Shown in pieces: positions 1-6,763 of a stretch of DNA of 8,086 bases. The translations under genes were made by a program, and so were the position numbers. The DNA is from Chloroflexota bacterium (GTDB lineage: Bacteria; Chloroflexota; Dehalococcoidia; SM23-28-2; RBG-16-64-32), in assembly GCA_022564695.1 (NCBI GenBank), contig JADFKX010000091.1:1-8086 (forward strand), read 5' to 3'. Position 1 is the stretch's first letter, and each line of letters begins with the position of its first letter. Under the pieces are notes generated by a model, which saw only the letters and a program-made list of their open reading frames with translations, was not told the origin of the DNA and did not search any database.

Positions 1-1
1 C

Positions 2-1843
2 TACCAGCGTAGCGACGGCTTCATGGGGCTGGACACCGTCACACGCCGCAACCTGGAGCTGTTCGTCTCGCTACGGCCGGACACGCCCCACTCGTCGCTT
101 CTCGCCGTCATCGACCACACGCGCACGGCGATGGGGGCGCGCCTGCTGCGGCGCTGGCTGGGGCAGCCTCTGCTGGACGTGGGGGAGATCGGCCGCCGCC
201 AGGACGGGGTGCAGCTGTTCTTCGACTCCGCCGTGCGGCGAGGCCGCGTTTCGAGCATTCTGGCCAAGCTGCCGGACCTGGAGCGCATCGTCGCCCGCGT
301 GGGGGCGGGCTCCGCGACGGCGCGCGACCTGGTGGGGCTGCGGCGCGGTCTGGAGCTGGTGCCGGACCTCCAGCGGGCGCTGGACGACGACCTGGTATCG
401 GCGGATGGTAGGCGGCGCGTCCACGAGGAGCTGATCGACGGCCTTCATCCCTGTCGCGACACCGCCGAGTTCATCGCCCAGGCGATCGCGGACGAGCCGG
501 CCGCGGACGCCGTCATCCGACCCGGCTTCTCGGAGGAGTTGGACACGCTGCGGTCCAGCGCCCGTGACGCCCGCCAGTACCTGGCCGACCTGGAGCGGAG
601 GGAGCGGGAGCGCACGGGCATCAAGTCGTTGAAGGTGGGCTACAACAGGGTGTTCGGCTACTACATTGAAGTGTCCAAGTCGAACCTGGAAGCGGTGCCG
701 ACTGACTACCAGCGGCGCCAGACGTTGGTGGGCGGCGAGCGATACACCACCACCGACCTCCAGGAGCACGAGTTCCGCATCCTCCATGCGCGGGAGCGGC
801 AGGAGGAGTTGGAGGCGGCGCTGTTCCGCCAGGTCTGCGCCCAGGTCGCGGCCAACGGCGTCCGCATCCGCGATACCGCCGCCGCCGTGGCGTTGGTGGA
901 CGTCTTCTGCGGTTTGGGTGAGGCGGCGGTGCACAGCCGCTACGTCCGTCCGACGGTGGACGACAGCGACGTCATGGCGATCCGCGACGGCAGGCACCCG
1001 GTGGTGGAGCGCTCTCTGTCGGGGTCCGTCTCCGACGGGTTTGTGCCCAACGACACGTACATGGCCAGCGGCGACGCCCAGATTATCATCCTCACGGGGC
1101 CAAACATGGCGGGGAAGTCGACGTACCTGCGGCAGACGGCCCTGATCGTCCTGCTGGCGCAGATCGGGTCGTTCGTGCCGGCGGCGGAGGCGCGCATCGG
1201 GATCGTCGATCGCGTCTTCAGCCGTGTGGGCGCGACGGACGACATCGCCGCCGGGCACTCGACGTTCATGGTGGAGATGCTGGAGACGGCGGCGATCCTG
1301 CACAGCGCAACGCCCAGGTCGCTGCTGCTGTTCGACGAGATCGGCCGCGGCACCAGCACCTACGACGGGATGGCGATCGCGCGGGCTGTGCTGGAGTTCC
1401 TGCACAACCGACCGGAGCTGGCGGCGAGGACGTTGTTCGCGACTCACTACCACGAGCTGGTGGAGCTGGAGGCCGTCCTGCCCCGCGTGCGCAACTATAA
1501 CGTGGCTGTGACGGAGCAGGGCGGAGAGGTCATCTTCCTGCACCGCATCCTGCCGGGCGGCGCCGATCGCTCCTACGGGGTGTACGTGGCGCAGCTGGCC
1601 GGGCTGCCTAAGCCGGTTGTGCTGCGGGCCCAGGAGCTGCTGGAGGAGCTGGAGGCCTCTTCGGGGGGCGCAGCCAGACCTGCCAAGGGGCGTCGTGAGG
1701 AGTCGCCGCAGCTGCCGCTGTTCGCGGCCAACAGCGCCCTGCTGAGAGAGCTGGCGGAGACGGACGCCGATTCGCTGACGCCGCTGCAGGCGCTGACGCG
1801 GCTGTACGAGCTGGCGGAGCGGGCGCGGGCGAGCCAGGCGTAG
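2..1843 (+). CDS. mutS: DNA mismatch repair protein MutS, 5' end outside the window
   Basis: MutS recognises mispaired bases and, through ATP-driven sliding-clamp formation, recruits MutL. The frame is open from base 2, giving 613 residues; MutS is usually about 850-900, so the N-terminal mismatch-binding and connector domains are missing because the window starts late. Numbering from the Met at 23: the core/lever region opens with a TRRNLELF motif; the clamp domain contains KVGYNRVFGYYIEV (204-217); the ABC-type ATPase has Walker A TGPNMAGKST (358-367), Walker B with FDEIGRGTST (Asp438-Glu439) and the THYHEL switch (His475). Near the C-terminus QLPLF (563-567) matches the beta-clamp-binding pattern, followed by the LTPLQALTRLYEL helix typical of MutS tails. 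All ATPase motifs look intact. The ATG at 23 is internal and not the true start. The next gene begins 46 bp downstream on the same strand. Family assignment is certain. Confidence 0.98.
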   Translation, partial: YQRSDGFMGLDTVTRRNLELFVSLRPDTPHSSLLAVIDHTRTAMGARLLRRWLGQPLLDVGEIGRRQDGVQLFFDSAVRRGRVSSILAKLPDLERIVARVGAGSATARDLVGLRRGLELVPDLQRALDDDLVSADGRRRVHEELIDGLHPCRDTAEFIAQAIADEPAADAVIRPGFSEELDTLRSSARDARQYLADLERRERERTGIKSLKVGYNRVFGYYIEVSKSNLEAVPTDYQRRQTLVGGERYTTTDLQEHEFRILHARERQEELEAALFRQVCAQVAANGVRIRDTAAAVALVDVFCGLGEAAVHSRYVRPTVDDSDVMAIRDGRHPVVERSLSGSVSDGFVPNDTYMASGDAQIIILTGPNMAGKSTYLRQTALIVLLAQIGSFVPAAEARIGIVDRVFSRVGATDDIAAGHSTFMVEMLETAAILHSATPRSLLLFDEIGRGTSTYDGMAIARAVLEFLHNRPELAARTLFATHYHELVELEAVLPRVRNYNVAVTEQGGEVIFLHRILPGGADRSYGVYVAQLAGLPKPVVLRAQELLEELEASSGGAARPAKGRREESPQLPLFAANSALLRELAETDADSLTPLQALTRLYELAERARASQA

Positions 1844-1849
1844 GTCCGG

Positions 1850-1880
1850 TTGCACAGAGACGACGCCGATGGTGTAGGAT
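1850..1880 (+). promoter_or_regulatory. Possible promoter of the hydrolase-cyclase gene
   Basis: TTGCAC (1850-1855) and TAGGAT (1875-1880) are separated by 19 bp, just after the mutS stop. TAGGAT ends 9 bp before the ATG at 1890, so a transcript starting there would be leaderless or nearly so. An AGGG at 1881-1884, five bases before the ATG, could equally act as a weak ribosome binding site for read-through transcription from mutS. Both readings are inference; the spacer is longer than ideal. Confidence 0.35.
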
Positions 1881-1889
1881 AGGGCCGCT

Positions 1890-3251
1890 ATGGAGCCGCG
1901 CATCCAGTACGCCAAGACCGAAGACGGGGTGAGCATAGCCTTCTGGACGATGGGGGAAGGCATGCCGCTCGTGTACATGCCGGACATTCCCTTCAGCCAC
2001 ATCCAGCTGGAATGGCGAGGCCGGGGGTCCCGTCGCTGGTATGAGCGTCTGGCTGAGAGAAGAAGGTTGGTCAGGTATGACGGTAGGGGTGTCGGGCTCT
2101 CGGAGCGCGAGGTAACCGACTTCTCTCTGGAGGCGCAGGTACTGGACTTGGAGGCCGTGGTGGATCGCCTGGAGCTGGAGAAGTTCGCCTTGTTTGCGAC
2201 CGTTCACGGCGGGCCGATTGCCATCGCCTACGCGGCGCGACATCCAGAGCAGGTATCACACCTCTTCCTCTGGTTGAGCTACGCACGAGGCTCCGAACTC
2301 AGGTGGGTTCGGAGACTGGGCGGGCTCATGGACAAGGAATGGGAGGTCTACACGGAGACCGTCGCGCGCTCCCTGTTGGGATGGTCGGAAGGCAAGGGGG
2401 CAAGCCGGTACGCTGAGTTCATCCGGGAGTCCATCGGCCCCGAGGGCCTGCAGAGATCGTGGGACGCGATCCGCCAGTTTGATGCCTCTGACCTGCTCGG
2501 ACAGGTGAGGTCGCCCACGCTCGTCCTCCACCGACGTCAGTTCCCCTTCGGGGACGTGGGGATCGCCAGGAATCTCGCCGCTCGAATACCGGACGCCCGG
2601 CTGACGATCGTGGAGGGAACTAGCCCTGCGCCGCAGCAGGACGATGCGGAAGCGGTGCTCCAGGCCATCGACGAGTTCCTGGGCGAAGGCGAGAAGGCAG
2701 ATACCGCATCCGAGGGGCTGTCAGCCGACATCGTTCACACTATCCTCTTCACGGACGTCGAAGGCTCCACGGCGCTGACCCAGCGGCTGGGTGACGCGAA
2801 GGCCCGTGACCTGCTGCGGGAGCACGAACGCATGATGCGGGAGGCGCTGGAGGCCCACGGCGGCTCCGAGGTGAAGACGATGGGCGACGGGTTCATGGCC
2901 TCGTTCTCCTCGGCGACGAAAGCGCTGGAGTGCGCTATCGCCATGCAGCGCGCCTTCGCCGGGCGCAATGAGAGTGCCGAGGAGCAGATAAAGGTACGAA
3001 TCGGCCTGAACGCAGGGGAGCCGATAGCGGAGGAGGACCCAGACGGGCGCAGTGACCTGTTCGGGACGGCGGTGAACGAGGCGGCCAGGATTACTGCGGT
3101 GGCCAACGGTGGCGAGATACTAGTGGCGAACGTTGTCAGGGAACTAGCCAAGGGCAAGGACTTCCTGTTCGCCGACCGTGGTGAGGCTAACCTCAAGGGT
3201 TTCGATGAGCCGGTACGGCTGTACGAGGTGAGGTGGGCGGAGGAGGGATGA
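1890..3251 (+). CDS. Degenerate alpha/beta-hydrolase fused to class III adenylate cyclase
   Basis: A 453-residue predicted cytosolic protein with no signal or membrane segment. Residues 1-265 have the alpha/beta-hydrolase fold pattern (RYDGRGVGLS at 62-71; GGPIAIAYAARHPE at 107-120). The nucleophile elbow reads ATVHG, with Val105 where Ser belongs. The acid position in HRRQFPF is Phe218, and the His position in EGTSPAP is Pro246, so catalysis is unlikely. A short linker (266-280) leads to a class III cyclase homology domain (281-448) that looks complete: metal Asp289 (FTDVEGST) and Asp333 (MGDGF), adenine-selecting Lys329 and Asp389, transition-state Asn396 and Arg400 (GTAVNEAAR). Such domains make cAMP from ATP as dimers. 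My inference is a soluble cyclase gated by a ligand-binding pseudo-hydrolase. The first half uses codons such as AGA and AGG more than mutS and mutL do. The fold calls are firm; the active-site losses rest on alignment from memory. Confidence 0.93.
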   Translation: MEPRIQYAKTEDGVSIAFWTMGEGMPLVYMPDIPFSHIQLEWRGRGSRRWYERLAERRRLVRYDGRGVGLSEREVTDFSLEAQVLDLEAVVDRLELEKFALFATVHGGPIAIAYAARHPEQVSHLFLWLSYARGSELRWVRRLGGLMDKEWEVYTETVARSLLGWSEGKGASRYAEFIRESIGPEGLQRSWDAIRQFDASDLLGQVRSPTLVLHRRQFPFGDVGIARNLAARIPDARLTIVEGTSPAPQQDDAEAVLQAIDEFLGEGEKADTASEGLSADIVHTILFTDVEGSTALTQRLGDAKARDLLREHERMMREALEAHGGSEVKTMGDGFMASFSSATKALECAIAMQRAFAGRNESAEEQIKVRIGLNAGEPIAEEDPDGRSDLFGTAVNEAARITAVANGGEILVANVVRELAKGKDFLFADRGEANLKGFDEPVRLYEVRWAEEG

Positions 3252-3256
3252 TGCGC

Positions 3257-3282
3257 GTGGGTCAGGCTTAAGCCTGGCCCAC
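3257..3282. repeat. 26-bp near-perfect palindrome after the cyclase gene
   Basis: GTGGGTCAGGCTT is followed immediately by AAGCCTGGCCCAC, complementary except for one position that becomes a G-U pair in RNA. As RNA it forms an 11-bp stem with a TTAA loop, six bases after the cyclase stop codon. There is no T-tract after it, so it is not a classical intrinsic terminator. It may be a Rho-type or 3'-end-stabilising hairpin, or a protein-binding operator. Confidence 0.6.
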
Positions 3283-3292
3283 CAGCTGGTGG
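3279..3292. repeat. 14-bp perfect palindrome overlapping the previous one
   Basis: CCACCAGCTGGTGG is a perfect 14-bp dyad. It shares CCAC with the right arm of the 3257-3282 palindrome, so the two hairpins could not form fully at the same time in one RNA. It could be part of an end-of-transcript structure or a regulator site upstream of the mutL promoter. Confidence 0.5.
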
Positions 3293-3348
3293 ATCGCGCG
3301 GCCAAAGCCGGTCTCGGCGGGACGGTGTTCTCCCTCCCTCCAACCCCG

Positions 3349-3357
3349 TGCTACAAT
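3349..3357 (+). promoter_or_regulatory. Extended -10 promoter for mutL
   Basis: TGCTACAAT matches the extended -10 pattern TGnTAtaaT with one mismatch in the hexamer. No good -35 box is visible 17 bp upstream, which is typical for extended -10 promoters. Transcription would start near 3364, giving a leader of about 58 nt that consists mostly of two repeat copies. This gives mutL its own promoter, independent of the cyclase gene. Confidence 0.6.
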
Positions 3358-3369
3358 CGCGCCAAGGAG

Positions 3370-3412
3370 CCCTTCGACAAGCTCAGGACCGGCCCTTTGA
3401 CATGCTCAGGAC
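3370..3412 (+). repeat. Two tandem copies of a CCCTTCGACAAGCTCAGG-type repeat
   Basis: Copy one, CCCTTCGACAAGCTCAGGAC (3370-3389), and copy two, CCCTTTGACATGCTCAGGAC (3393-3412), are direct repeats at 23-bp spacing with two mismatches. The same unit recurs inside mutL at 3670-3689. I recognise this motif as a dispersed intergenic repeat in many bacterial genomes. The AGGA at the end of copy two (3408-3411) lies ten bases before the mutL TTG start and is the only visible Shine-Dalgarno candidate there. Confidence 0.8.
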
Positions 3413-3421
3413 TAACACCCG

Positions 3422-5188
3422 TTGACGATCCGCGTCCTCACGCCTGAAACCGCCGCCAAGATCGCCGCCGGCGAGGTGGTGGAGCGGCCTGCCTCCGTGG
3501 TCAAGGAGCTGGTGGAGAACGCCCTGGACGCGGGCGCCAGCGCCATCGCGGTGGAGGTCAGCGGTGGTGGCCAGGAGCTGATCCGCGTGACGGACGATGG
3601 CTGCGGCCTGGCCTCCGAGGAGCTTGAGTTGGCGTTCGCGCGGCACGCCACCAGCAAGCTCACCGGCGACCCTTCGACAAGCTCAGGGCAGGCGCCCTCA
3701 GAGCGAAGCCTGCTGCACATTACCACGCTGGGATTCCGCGGCGAGGCGCTGCCGGCGATCGCCGCCATGGCCGAGGTGGAGATGGTGTCGCGGCCCGCGG
3801 ACGCGCAGTCGGCGGCCTTCGTGCGCCTGGACGGGGGAGCGGTGGTGGAGCGCGGCGAGCGCGGGGCTCCCGCCGGCACGAGTGTTAGCGTCAGCCAACT
3901 GTTCGCTCGCCAGCCGGCACGCCGCAAGTTTCTGCGCTCTCCGTCAACGGAGGCGAACCATATTGCGTCCGTGGTCAGCCACTACGCGCTGGCCTACCCT
4001 GCCGTTCGCTTCTCCCTCATGCTGGAGGGTCGGCAGAGCCTGCTGACGGACGGCAACGGGGAGCTGAGGGACGCGATCGCGGCCGTCTACGGCGCCGATG
4101 TGGCGGCGGCGATGCTCCTCGTCCGGCCCGGCGATGGGTTGGTAGCCGTCGATGGCCTGGCGGCGGCGCCGCAGGTGAGCCGCGCCGGCCGCGGCTACGT
4201 CAGCCTGTTCGTAAACGGGCGCTGGATCCAGAGTCGGCGGCTGGCCTACGCGGTGGAGGAGGCGTACAGGGGGTTGCTGATGGTGGGCCGCTACCCGATC
4301 GCCGTGCTCCACTTGCGCTTGCCGTTGGAGGAGGTGGACGTTAACGTTCATCCGACGAAGGCGGAGGTGCGCTTCCGCGACGAGTCGGCGGTGTTCGGGG
4401 CGGTGCAGCGGGCGGTGCGGACCGCTCTACTGGAGATGGCGCCGGTAGCGGCGGCGACGGCAGCCCCGACGGCGCCGTTCGACCTCTCCCCTCAGCCGTC
4501 GGCGGCTCCTCTGTGGGAGCACGCCCGCGCCCTGGAGCGACGACAGTCGGAGGCGGGGTCCGCTGAGCCGTTGGCGGCGACCGGCCTTTCGACGCCGGCC
4601 GAGACGCTGCCCGCGCTGCGGGTCATCGGTCAGTTCGGCAGCACCTACGTTATCGCTGAGGGGCCCGATGGGATGTACCTCATCGACCAGCACGCGGCCC
4701 ACGAGCGCGTCCTCTACGAGCGCTTCTGCCGTCAGCGGCTGGAGCGGGCGCCGGAGGTGCAGGCGCTGCTGGAGCCGTTGGCGCTGGAGCTATCGCCGCC
4801 GCGGCGGGCGCTGCTGGCGGAGCAGGAGGAGCTGCTGCGGGAGCACGGCTTCGCTGTTGAGCCTTTCGGCGAGGAGGCCTACCTGCTGCGGGCGCTTCCC
4901 GCCTCGTTGGCTGGGTCTTCAGACGGGCTCGGCGATCCGCGTCAGGCGGTGGCGTCGTTTCTGGATCTGATGCTGGAGGAGGGCGAAGGGGATCGTCGGG
5001 ACCGGGTGGCGATGTCGCTGGCGTGTCACGGGGCGATCCGCGCCGGCAAGACGCTAAGCCAGGAGGAGATGCGGGAGCTGGTGACTCAACTCGAGGGGTC
5101 GGAGGCGCCGAACACGTGCCCGCACGGGCGGCCGACGATGATCCACATGAGCGCGGAGATACTGGCGCGACAGTTCGGGCGGCGCTAG
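3422..5188 (+). CDS. mutL: DNA mismatch repair protein MutL, endonuclease type
   Basis: MutL couples MutS mismatch recognition to strand nicking. This is a 588-residue protein. The TTG start at 3422 is favoured because an in-frame stop lies at 3413-3415 and the protein then opens with the family-typical IRVLTPETAAKIAAGEVVERP. The N-terminal GHKL ATPase has ELVEN (Glu29, Glu32, Asn33), DDGCG (58-62), TLGFRGEAL (102-110) and GTSVSV (152-157). The transducer domain has FVNGRWIQSRRL (263-274) and VDVNVHPTKAEVRF. A short Ala/Pro linker (about 338-395) precedes the dimerisation domain. This carries DQHAAHERVLYE (422-433), fitting the DQHA(X)2E(X)4E endonuclease motif, plus ACHGAIRAG (534-542), CPHGRP (566-571) and a terminal FGR. 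QALLEP (447-452) fits the QxxLxP beta-clamp motif. Residues 84-95 are an extra insert encoded by a palindromic repeat. The gene converges on the acyl-CoA synthetase gene, overlapping it by four bases. Confidence 0.98.
   Translation: MTIRVLTPETAAKIAAGEVVERPASVVKELVENALDAGASAIAVEVSGGGQELIRVTDDGCGLASEELELAFARHATSKLTGDPSTSSGQAPSERSLLHITTLGFRGEALPAIAAMAEVEMVSRPADAQSAAFVRLDGGAVVERGERGAPAGTSVSVSQLFARQPARRKFLRSPSTEANHIASVVSHYALAYPAVRFSLMLEGRQSLLTDGNGELRDAIAAVYGADVAAAMLLVRPGDGLVAVDGLAAAPQVSRAGRGYVSLFVNGRWIQSRRLAYAVEEAYRGLLMVGRYPIAVLHLRLPLEEVDVNVHPTKAEVRFRDESAVFGAVQRAVRTALLEMAPVAAATAAPTAPFDLSPQPSAAPLWEHARALERRQSEAGSAEPLAATGLSTPAETLPALRVIGQFGSTYVIAEGPDGMYLIDQHAAHERVLYERFCRQRLERAPEVQALLEPLALELSPPRRALLAEQEELLREHGFAVEPFGEEAYLLRALPASLAGSSDGLGDPRQAVASFLDLMLEEGEGDRRDRVAMSLACHGAIRAGKTLSQEEMRELVTQLEGSEAPNTCPHGRPTMIHMSAEILARQFGRR
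3670..3708 (+). repeat. Palindromic repeat inserted in frame in the mutL ATPase domain
   Basis: CCCTTCGACAAGCTCAGGGC (3670-3689) matches the copy at 3370-3389 in 19 of 20 bases. It continues as an imperfect hairpin: CTTCG and CTCAGGGC pair with GCCCTCAG and CGAAG (3672-3708). It encodes PSTSSGQAPSER (residues 84-95), between HATSK and LGFRGEAL. E. coli MutL, from memory, has 12 residues between SK and LGFRGEAL; here there are 23, an excess of about one repeat length. Confidence 0.85.
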
Positions 5189-6763
5189 AGGGCTTCGCGG
5201 GCCTGCCGCCAGCGCAGCAGCTTGGCCAGGGCGTTGGCGGCGCGGGGGATGCTGGGGAATACCGGGATGTCCGCCCGCCAGCAGAGCTCCTGGAACGCCA
5301 GCGTTTGCTCCATCGACTCCACGTTGAGGGGTGGCCTGAAGCACCACCACCACCGGCACGCCGCAGGCCTGTCGCGCCTCCACCAGCGCCTCGGCCGCCT
5401 TCTCGCGGTAGGTCTCCGGGTCGAACCAGCGGGCGGAGCGGCGCCAGCCGCCGAAGCTGAAGCTGGTGTGGAACATCACGGCGTGGATGTTATCCGCTGA
5501 GCCGGCGACCCTTACGGTGTCGCGCAGCTTGGAGGGGTCGAAGATGGCGATCGTGTCAACCGGGTTGCGCACGCTGGTGCCGGCGGCGGGCGTGAACTCG
5601 CTCAGCTCTCGTTGTGTCGCCTGCGGCAGGACGGGGCAGCTCAGGCCGGCCTCGTCAAGCTCGTCGGCGGCGAAGACGCTGAAGCCACCGCCGCCGCCCA
5701 CCACGGCTACGCCGGGGCCGGCGAGGTTGCTCGCCCAGCGGAACGCCACCGCCAGGTCAACCATCTCTTCCACACTATCGGCGCGCACGGCGCCCACCTG
5801 ACGAAGCAGGGCATCGAACACGTCCATCGAGCCTGCCAGCGCGCCGGTGTGCGAGTGCACGGCCCGCGTGCCTGCGCCCGTGCGGCCGCCCTTGAGGACG
5901 ATGACCGGCTTGGCGGCGGCGGCGCGGCGCATCGCCTGGAAGAAGAGTCGGCCGTCCTTGACGCCTTCGATGTAGGCGCAGATGATCTCGCTCTCGGGGT
6001 CGTCTGCCAGGTACTCCAGCAGCTCGCTCTCGTCGATGTCGGCGGCGTTGCCGTAGCTCACGACCTTGGAGTAGCGGATGCCCCGCGGGGCGGAGTTGAA
6101 GATCATGTCGGCGGCGTTACCGCCGCTCTGGGAGATGAAGGCGACCGGGCCCGGTTCTGTGGGGAAGCCGGGCATGAAGGAGAGGCCCGACCGGGGGACG
6201 TACAGACCCATGCAGTTTGGGCCGAGGACGCGCAGCCCGGCCTCTACGGCCCGCCGTACGACCTGCGCCTCCAGCTTCGACAGTTCCTCATCGCCGGTCT
6301 CGCTGAAGCCAGCGGTGAAGAAGTGGATGGAGTTGACGCCCTTGGCGATGCAGTCGTCGATGAGGGACGGGACGGCGCGGGCGGGGACGCTGGACATGAC
6401 GTGGTCGACGGGACCTTCGATATCGAGGAGGCTGGGGTAGCACTTGAGCCCCTCGATCTCCTCGTGGTGGGGGTTGACGGGGTAGACGGCGGGGCAGCCC
6501 ATCTCCTGGAGGGAGATGACGAAGCCGGATCCCATGCCGCCGAAGCCGGGTTGGGGCGGAGAGGCGCCGGCGATCGCCACGGAGCGGGGGTGGAACAAGA
6601 AATCCAGACCCTGCCCTGCCTGCCCCCGGACGGGGGCCCGTCTGGGTCCGGCCAGGGAGTCTGTTGAAGGGGCGGAAGGGGTGGCCTCGGTAGCGGCTAC
6701 CCCTGCTTGGCTTGGCGTCCGTCGTCTTGGCAAGCGGTGCTCCTCACAAACGGCGAGGGCCAT
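5185..6763 (-). CDS. NDP-forming acyl-CoA synthetase, alpha-type subunit, frameshifted near its 3' end
   Basis: This family interconverts acyl-CoA + NDP + Pi with acid + CoA + NTP through a phosphohistidine. Numbering from the ATG at 6763: residues 1-51 are a low-complexity Pro/Ala/Arg extension. The CoA-binding Rossmann domain starts at LDFLFHPRSVAIAGAS (53-68). GPNCMGLY (181-188) and SQSGG (211-215) follow. His305 in SHTGALAG is the expected phosphorylated histidine. A second succinyl-CoA-ligase-like domain runs to the end. After Gln476 the frame is lost. In the next frame the protein continues as PPLNVESMEQTLAFQEL and ends REAL-stop at 5185, for 525 residues. Read without correction, the frame runs on antisense to mutL down to 5054 with no family similarity. 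There is no ATP-grasp (beta) domain here or in a neighbour. The start is uncertain: an in-frame TTG at 6733 has GAGGAG six bases upstream, and starts near 6598-6607 would remove the extension. Confidence 0.9.
5335..5336 (-). other. Frameshift site in the acyl-CoA synthetase gene
   Basis: On the minus strand the codons read CAG GCC ACC CCT, after which similarity stops. Dropping one base of the GG (plus-strand CC at 5335-5336) gives CAG CCA CCC CTC AAC and restores a family-like C-terminus with its own stop. This is either a single-base insertion in the genome or an assembly error. No canonical slippery heptamer is visible at the site. Confidence 0.85.
6622..6651. repeat. Cluster of overlapping GC-rich inverted repeats
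   Basis: Three mutually exclusive stems overlap: GCCCCC-GGAC-GGGGGC (6622-6637), GACGGG-GG-CCCGTC (6629-6642), and CCGGAC (6626-6631) with GTCCGG (6646-6651). They fall in the unconserved 5' extension of the acyl-CoA synthetase reading frame. They could be a structured mRNA leader if translation starts downstream, or chance pairing in very GC-rich DNA. Confidence 0.45.

Noticed and set aside
71..2002. Long minus-strand open frame of 643 codons opposite mutS
   Set aside because: It is His/Arg/Gln-rich with no recognisable motif and lies antisense to an unmistakable MutS. Open antisense frames are expected in GC-rich genes.
3402..3425. Seven-codon leader peptide ATG to TGA overlapping the mutL TTG start
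   Set aside because: It could couple translation to mutL, but its ATG comes from one base change in a repeat copy and it has no good Shine-Dalgarno sequence. Too short to call as a gene.
4338..4347. ACGTTAACGT in mutL, identical to the core of the intergenic palindrome
   Set aside because: It encodes the conserved DVNVHP motif of MutL, so the protein sequence explains it. A regulatory role inside the gene is not supported.
5054..5184. Extension of the synthetase frame antisense to the end of mutL
   Set aside because: It exists only because of the frameshift at 5335. The residues after Gln476 are low-complexity and unlike the family, while the corrected frame stops at 5185.
5612..6667. Plus-strand open frame of 351 codons opposite the acyl-CoA synthetase gene
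   Set aside because: It is rich in Gly, Ala, Val and Asp with no family motif, and the opposite strand carries conserved CoA-binding and phosphohistidine motifs.
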